NCBI RefSeq assembly: GCF_021462225.1
Contig: NC_061804.1
Location: forward strand, 6,494,740 to 6,558,739
Reading direction: 5' to 3'
DNA: 64,000 bases
DNA from: Girardinichthys multiradiatus
Taxonomy: Eukaryota; Chordata; Actinopteri; Cyprinodontiformes; Goodeidae
How positions within the stretch are numbered: position 1 is the first letter of the stretch; every line of letters starts with the position of its first letter. This document shows positions 57,999 through 64,000 of this stretch, piece by piece. The notes beneath the pieces are model-generated. The model made no database searches. It was not told the DNA's origin and saw only the letters and a list, made by a program, of their open reading frames with translations. The position numbers and the translations under genes were made by a program.

Positions 57999-58566
57999 TG
58001 TTGAAGCACCCCCCCAAGGGGTGTTCTGCGTCTTCGTTTATTCACCGTAAGCTGAAAGAATTCACAAGACATTAGAAGAAATCACACAGAGACAGCTGTA
58101 TGTTATTCAAGTACCTGGCCAGGGGAAGCTCTCTGTCATGTGATCTGACCACACACCGAGACGACTTCAGAGCTTCTCACTGGGTACATGGCTTTTATTA
58201 AAACACATGAAAATGAACAGCCCCTGTTTACAGTTTGTTTCACACATATGGTTACGTAAACACATTTTCCTGCCTACCATATTAGGACATGTTCCTGTCT
58301 CCCAGCACCTGCACTCTGCTTTTCTGCTGATATGAGAAGGGAGTGCTTGGCCAGTTAATCTGTTTCACATCCTCTCCCAACCCCTACAGTTCTTCAGTAT
58401 TTTTTCTGCTTCACCACATTCAAGGCCAAGTTTGTGCAACAAGGCATAATGTCTTATACTAACACAGGTTATACATTTTATTTCCCACACTGTTTATGAA
58501 CATAATAATAACACACTGGTTATGAACATAATAATAATTAATGCGCACACATAATATATCTCCACA
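57999..58566 (-). mobile_element. endogenous retrovirus 3' LTR
   Basis: The minus-strand LTR starts TGTGGAGATA directly after the polypurine tract. It contains an AATAAA at 58037-58042 and is taken to end at CTTCAACA (57999). The 3' limit is a judgement, since no second LTR is available to compare. Confidence 0.6.
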
Positions 58567-58567
58567 A

Positions 58568-58579
58568 TTTCCCCTTTTT
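58568..58579 (-). promoter_or_regulatory. polypurine tract
   Basis: The minus strand reads AAAAAGGGGAAA and then TTGTGG. A purine run immediately before the LTR start is the plus-strand primer site of retroviruses. Only one base separates it from the TG of the LTR. Confidence 0.75.
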
Positions 58580-58946
58580 GAAGTCACCTATGTGCCTTCA
58601 CCACTACTTGGAGATGCTAAATAAAAGATTTTAACAATCATTACAACCTGTGGAGCAGAAGGAAATGTTTGTCATCATGCTTTTTGGCCCTGCCTCCAAT
58701 GCCACGCCATGTGCCCAGGGACTATTGCCTGTCCGGCCTATGTAGTCCCAAGGATGCTTACAACCTTCTAAGTCTTGACAGGGAGTCGTGACCCCTCTAA
58801 CTGGAGGGTGTCAATCCGTGCTTTATTCCATAGTCTGTCCAAATATGCCAATATAATATTCTACCATCCTTCTGCTCCCTAGACAGTAATACATATCAGA
58901 CGCCCTGTAATTTACTCTTACGGGTTAATCTTCGTCCTCCTCCTCA

Positions 58947-60041
58947 TTAGCATCCACAGGTAACCATAATAGCTACAAAAACAGCAATGGAAATAAACAG
59001 TGACATAATCAACCCTTTCCAGTGTCCAAACATGCCCGTCATCCAGTCTTCTAACGGATTGTCTATTCCTGAGTGCTCATGCATAGTGGTTGAAAGTGTT
59101 TTTAACCCTTCTAAAGCTTTTGAGATGGAACCATCAGGTGCAGTGTTGTTGGGAATAAAAGTGCAACACATATCCCCAAACATCAAACAGACGCCCCCTT
59201 TTTCTGCTAACAACATATCTAATGCCATTCGGTTTTGCACAGCCATGAGGGAGGTTGGTGCCAATTGTTCAGACAGGCCTTCTACTGCATCCCTTGTTAA
59301 GTTAGCTAGACGTAAAACATTGTAATGGATGTAGTTGATGCGGTCTACATTTTTATTGGGAGTAACATGGAACAAATCTGTTATAATGGGGATGTTTTCA
59401 AAGCCTGCTGAGACTTGATCCGCTAATTTATATTCATTAGGTACGCCTTGAAGAACTCCTATTGCATCAATGTAAGTGGGTGAGTCTTTTCTTAAGTTAA
59501 AGGTGTTTGCGCTCCGTTTTATGATATGTCTACGCCTTCTCATAGTTAAAGCTGTGCTTTGGGCATGTGTTGAAGGAAGATACTTAAGGTCTTTTCCTAA
59601 CAAGAGGAGAGGTGCCTGCAACATAACCAAGGCACACACTCCAATAGTATTATTTTGGATCCTAGACAGAAGGCGGTGTCCTCCACAATAATAATAAAGT
59701 CCTGATCTTGCCCAAGGACCTATCACTGAGCCTGACACCGTGGAGTTGCACCAATCGCGAGGAATTTTCCCAACATTCACCTGCGGGGTTTTGGAAGTGA
59801 AGTTAAAGCAAGTGTATGTGCCATTTCTCCGTAGAGGGGTAAAAGGGCCAGCCCTGGTTTTGTTGGCAATGGGTGGAGCGCTGCGTTTTGATACTTTATT
59901 GTCTGGATGACTGGAGCATGCTTGGAAAAGCAGTTCACAGAACAATCCGAAAATCAATGTAACAATGAAGAATGCTAAAACACCTATACCTACCATGACC
60001 CAACCCTTAAGGGGCCTGGGTCCTAGATTTTCACCTCCCAT
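58947..60041 (-). pseudogene. endogenous retroviral env, long open frame
   Basis: The frame is open from an upstream ATG at 60095. The ATG at 60041, 15 nt after a strong splice acceptor, is the likelier start, giving 364 aa. Features seen: an N-terminal hydrophobic segment (about residues 15-34, signal or anchor), a short surface part with several NxT/S sites, an Arg-rich cleavage-like region (RRRRHIIKRS), a TM subunit with a helical part and CX6CC at 285-293 (CLMFGDMCC), and a membrane anchor (about 343-361). It ends soon after the anchor, so the tail is very short. The surface part is small for a retroviral env. No internal stop is seen. Retention as a captured env is possible but unproven; nearby pol is broken. 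Confidence 0.85.
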
Positions 60042-60055
60042 TCGTTTCAAAGGTA

Positions 60056-60090
60056 CCTGCAAAGGAAGATGAGGATTAACAATATGGTGA
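60056..60090 (-). promoter_or_regulatory. env splice acceptor
   Basis: The minus strand reads TTAATCCTCATCTTCC then TTTGCAG, a pyrimidine-rich tract ending in CAG at 60057-60059, with exon sequence from 60056. Position just before env fits the acceptor for the spliced env mRNA and would exclude the ATG at 60095 from that mRNA. Confidence 0.6.
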
Positions 60091-60371
60091 AACACAAAAG
60101 ACCTTTTTATTATTATTTTAATTTTTTTTAAAGTTCAGAATGTTCAAGTTCAGTTCTCGGTGGGAGAGCAGCTACGACCACCAGTGAAAGAAAGGAAAGC
60201 TCGATCACATCCGCCTCTTCTGTGTGATGTCCTGGTCTTCACTCACAGGTGTAGACTGACCTGGAGCTAAGTGGTCTCACCAGGGTATTATTCTGCGCCT
60301 ATTGGTGGGACCACTGATCTGACGGTGCACCTAAGGTGTAGACTAACCTTTAGGTGTAAATGAACGCTTTC

Positions 60372-60977
60372 TCACCCTAAGGGATTATTCTGCACCTTGA
60401 ATTTGGGTGAGAAAGATCTTCTGGTGTGCTGGTGTTGTCCCTCAGGTTCTGCTGGACCTCTGGCAGCGATCTCAGTGGTGCCTGTGCTGCTGCACATTGG
60501 CTCCAAAGATACCACGTGTCTCCTTTGCCCTTGACCCTCACCGCATGTGAGGTTCTCTCTGACCTGGAATGGACCCATCCACCTGGGCTCTGACCACTTC
60601 CGTTTGATGAGTTTCAGAAGGATCCACTCAGCTTCGGACGTGGTTGGCTGAAGTCCCTCGGTTGGTTTCTCTGGAACCTGTTTTGAGAACTCTGTACCCA
60701 AAATTAAGTTGGTGACTGAGGTGTCCTGCCAGTCACCAGCTGCCAGAGAGTGCTTTACCACTCCTCTCAATTCCTTAGCTTGATGCTCAGGATGCAAAGA
60801 AAGAGAATCATGAGGAACAGCTTCATCTGACAGTAAATACCATTCTGCTTGGTCAGGTGTTAAATCCACTGTTGCAGCCACACCCTCAAGAGCCACATAA
60901 ACATTTTTGGATGAAATAAACCATGTCCTACCTTCTACTGTTTCATTAAACAAATCTGGTACCATTCTGTGTGACAA
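60372..60977 (-). pseudogene. retroviral pol fragment joined to integrase C-terminus
   Basis: The first ~120 residues (AEWYLLSDEAVPHDSLSLHP, AKELRGVVKHS) resemble the segment between protease and RT in some fish retroviral pol proteins. The later part (LIKRKWSEPRWMGPFQV) is a typical integrase C-terminal SH3-like segment with the W..GP..V pattern. RT, RNase H and most of integrase are absent between them, so an internal deletion joined the two. The phase shifts after GPFQV and the frame ends at 60372. Confidence 0.65.
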
Positions 60978-61149
60978 CGGTCGTGGAACAGAGTGACATG
61001 GGGCGGGTCAGGCGGAGAGGTGCAGGGGCAGAGACTTTGAATCCAGGGTTTCCACAGCTGGCACACCGAGAAGATGCTGCTTGGAGGTTCGGTCAACAGT
61101 GTCCAGTAGATGTCAGCATATGCCTCTGCTACTGGCTGTAAAAATATTG

Positions 61150-61749
61150 TCCATGCTGAAGCATTTGTCCACATGCCAAAGAGGAACCATCAGGAAAAGT
61201 TATCGTTAACCCATCAGTACCACACAACACTGATGCTCCCAGCTTCACTAATGAGTCTCTGCCCAGCAAATTAGCAGGTGTGCTGGATGAACGCACAAAA
61301 GGGTGAGTTACTCTCTGAGTCCCAATCTGAACAGGAAGAATTTATGCAACCCCTGAGAAGCCCATCACAGAAACAGTCTTGGTAGAGAGCAGTGGTTTAG
61401 GAGGTTGCTGTGTTATGGTGGAATAAGTAGCTCCAGTGTCCACAAAAAAATTCAGACTGTTCTCTCCCACCTTTGCAGGCAACGTGGGATCTGCTGTGCC
61501 AACGCTGCACAGTTGTAGCACACATCTCCCGGTGCCCTGCTGGCTCCACCCCTTCCTCTGGGTGCTCCGCACCATACACCAGACCAGCCGACCACCAACA
61601 TGCCATCTGCCTCCACGACCGGGGACACTGTACCTGTAATTATTAAAATAAATAGGGTGCAAGAGGGAGTACCCCCCTGCTTGCCACTGATCAGTCATAG
61701 ACATAGGGGTGTGTGCTGCTGGAGGAACAGGTTGAGCTGCAGCTAACAT
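61150..61749 (-). pseudogene. retroviral protease region
   Basis: The frame 61342-61749 contains the aspartic protease active site LNFFVDTGATYSTI near residues 104-117 and ends at a stop after MGFSGVA. Beyond that stop the same phase shows ANLLGRDSL near 61260, a block found toward the C-terminus of retroviral proteases, so one stop divides the domain. The upstream Arg/Gly-rich part could be the end of gag. Confidence 0.7.
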
Positions 61750-61759
61750 TACATTTTTA

Positions 61760-62010
61760 GTTATATCACTTTTTCTCTTATTTAATTTTCTTTTTGGCCT
61801 CTTGCAGCTGCAATTTAAGGAGCTGATTCTGTAGCTGCTCTTTCTCCTCTTTTCTTTTTCTCTGCCTCCTGAGCTATTGTTTTCCTTAATCTTTAACTGA
61901 AACCCTAATGCTCTACAACTTAGTTCTATTAGTTTATTTACAAAATGAGTTCCATTATCTGACCTTATAATCTGTAGGATACCATATGTGGGGAAGAAAT
62001 GTGTAACTAG
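61760..62010 (-). pseudogene. integrase-core fragment upstream of protease
   Basis: The minus strand near 61940-61990 reads PTYGILQIIRSDNGTHFVNK, the block around the second catalytic Asp of retroviral integrases. It runs on into a Lys/Arg-rich stretch. In another phase the region 61790-61860 encodes a charged helix (KEEKEQLQNQLLKLQLQEAK), perhaps the end of gag. Integrase sequence 5' of protease is out of the normal order. Confidence 0.65.
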
Positions 62011-62244
62011 GTTAATCTATTACCTCTAGGCAATATTTCTTCCCCCATGTTTGCAACAAATTATGCATGATCTGCAAAAAATTATTTGCATAGTCAGAAA
62101 AATTTATAGTGTAGGATTAATGCTTTACCAGATGTAACATATTCTCCTTTTGACACATGGGTCTTCCTAATGTGTCAGTGTAGCCGCTGTCCTTATTACA
62201 TTTAAAAATGAGATCACTATTTTTGGTAGTTGCTATTATTTTAA

Positions 62245-64000
62245 ATAATGCTTGGTTTAGTTCTTATTAAAAAATAAAAAACTCACTCACTGATGAACAC
62301 AAAAAATGAAGGGCATATTATATCTTATAATCTTAGTTTGTTTTACCTAGTTTTATAGATACAACATACAGTTTCAGTCAGCTTTGTATTTAGTTCAAGT
62401 AACTAAAGTTTGTTTCAATTAGCTCAAGTTTTCTCTATTTCAGTCCAGTCCAGTAATTCTGTTAAGGTACATTTCATCTTATGTTAAGTTTGAGTCTAAT
62501 TCAATCATTTTGAACCTGACTGGAAAAAGTCTAAACGTCTGTTAAAATCTTTTTGTTTTACTATAGAGAACTGACCTAATATTATTATGGTATGTTGAGG
62601 ACTCTAATTTTTACATAACATGAAACAGACATTTATTTCACAAACACAGACATTTGGCCACATGAAAGTTTAAATGCTCTGTTTGTAAAAGAATGATGAA
62701 AAATTGAAGACGGATCTATGAACTGTCTTATGGTTATCAGTATTTTTAATACAGGTAGAACCTTTGCTATCTTTATATGATTTTTGAGAAAATATTCTGG
62801 AAACCTTATTGAGATAGACATTTGGCAAAGATCATCAGAACATCAGACCTTTATTAGCACTTTTAAGGTCCTTCAAAGATGCATTACAATGAAATCAGTC
62901 ATTCCCATTCACACACATTCACACACTACTTACTTATTTCTCTGTGAGAGTAATTTTATTTGCAAAAATTTGAACATAATTTGACTTCTATTATTCTTAA
63001 AATACACATCGTTTCCTCATAACCCCTTTTGTTTCCACAAGGTCTGTTTTGAACGCTTCAATTCTTTTTTATTCACCAAGAATCAATAAGGTGGTCTTAG
63101 TGGGTCCACCTTAAAGGTGTTATCTGTTGGGTGTCATGTTATCATTGTCAGGTCAGTGAGGTTCATAAGTCAGTCTGAACCTTGGTCATTTGGTCTGTGC
63201 TCATAATGTTTCATAGATCCAGCCTATGATTAGTCAGCAAAACCTCCACCTATAGGAGAAAAATTGATTGTTAATGAATGAGCTGCATTTCCTAGGAACA
63301 CTGTCTTCCTCCTGGATGAGCATCACCTGTTGAAAAACTTTCATCATTGTTTGTGTCACATATTCAATCAGATCTTTATATTATACCAGTAGGTGAAGTT
63401 GTTAGTATCTCATGTAGACTGACATATACTGTTGCATTTGGAGAAGATCTCAGATTAAATAAACATAGTTAGAGCTTCAATCCAGGTTCATTTTGTGTCT
63501 GCAGACTTTAGCCAATTTTTTACGTAAAGAGCAAGATTCAAAACATTTTCAAAAGGCAGATTGTGGCAGAATACAGACAAAACTACGTATTGATTGACAA
63601 AATAACATTCAAGCACACAATAACCATATTAAAGGCTCTACTTCTAGAGAATCACTAAATTTCTGGGGTCCACTTTTGGCTCGACACATGCAGGGCAGAG
63701 TTACAATCTTTATCAGAGCTCTCAGCAGAGAAAGGCTTCTGCTGTGTGCAGAGGTTTTTCAGGCACCTGCATCTCTTTGTCAAGGTCGTTTCACAGAGCT
63801 GAAATTTAGCTTCTCCCAAAGAGGAAAATCAAGAATGCAAACAATCTGAGCCAAATATGGAACCTTTTCCCTGCAAAATGAATCTTTTGCATTTTATCTT
63901 GGTATTATTGGTAGTATAACAACTAGCACCCTAAAGAGTTTTTACACCTTACAAAAGTATTCACACTTTCAAAAGTTTTCGCACCCAAACAAGTTTTCGC
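62245..64000. other. AT-rich sequence to window end
   Basis: No recognised gene. It may hold more of the retrovirus 5' region, but no LTR match to 57999-58566 was seen. The last 60 bases repeat a short phrase (ACAAAAGTATTCACACTTTC, AAAAGTTTTCGCACC) that suggests the start of another repeat cut by the window edge. Confidence 0.35.

Larger units (their letters stand above)
57999..62240 (-). mobile_element. rearranged endogenous retrovirus
   Basis: On the minus strand, from high to low coordinates: an integrase-core fragment, a gag-end/protease region, a pol fragment with an integrase C-terminus, env, a polypurine tract and a 3' LTR. The 5' LTR and main gag, RT and RNase H are not found. The high-coordinate limit is approximate. 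The env TM type with CX6CC and the pol fragments point to a gamma/epsilon-like fish retrovirus. Rearranged and defective. Confidence 0.75.

Overview
This window looks like a gene-poor, transposon-dense stretch of a teleost genome, probably a percomorph and possibly a cyprinodontiform. The evidence is the repeat repertoire: fish-type Tc1 elements, an RTE/Rex3-like LINE, L2/CR1-type LINEs with an (AATTC)n/(GAATT)n-type 3' tail, a sushi/chromovirus-like Ty3/gypsy element, tRNA-derived SINEs and a fish-type endogenous retroviral env. The DNA between repeats is AT-rich. I recognise no host protein-coding exon, rRNA or tRNA gene and no CRISPR array. Almost every long reading frame is a transposon gene, usually broken.

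Layout. 0.4-2.4 kb and 32.7-34.6 kb hold two direct copies of an unclassified ~2-kb repeat, each flanked by its own perfect 4-bp duplication. 4.5-5.2 kb is a probable solo LTR, and 5.6-7.1 kb holds decayed Tc1-like pieces. 7.4-11.0 kb holds one nearly complete and one partial copy of a ~1.9-kb LTR; a 5'-truncated RTE LINE is inserted in the first. The same LTR occurs at 40.3-42.3 kb as a clean solo LTR. 11.4 kb has a SINE with target duplications. 14.6-24.0 kb is an L2/CR1-type LINE (minus strand, SGNH-esterase ORF1) split in its reverse transcriptase by a 5.4-kb segment that carries a degenerate chromovirus (gag, PR, RT, RNase H, IN, chromodomain). 26.9-31.6 kb is a decayed gypsy-like element whose gag is interrupted by a solo LTR. 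36.4-38.0 kb is a young, apparently complete Tc1 transposon with an intact transposase.

46.5-47.1 kb is another solo LTR with target duplications. 49.7-53.3 kb is a pile-up of L2-type LINE 3' tails. 53.8-56.6 kb is an RTE LINE with both ends and target duplications, but its RT catalytic core is deleted. 58.0-62.2 kb is a rearranged endogenous retrovirus (minus strand) with a 3' LTR, polypurine tract, an almost intact env frame with its splice acceptor, and scrambled pol/pro fragments.

The features form an insertion history rather than a pathway. The L2 LINE, the gypsy-like element and the ~1.9-kb LTR were targets; the chromovirus segment, a sushi-type solo LTR and an RTE LINE landed in them. 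Several insertions are bounded to the base by target-site duplications. The least explained items are the ~2-kb repeat with 4-bp duplications and non-canonical ends, the ~1.9-kb LTR family, and the rearranged retrovirus with a long env frame. Family names rest on motifs read by eye; no database search was possible.
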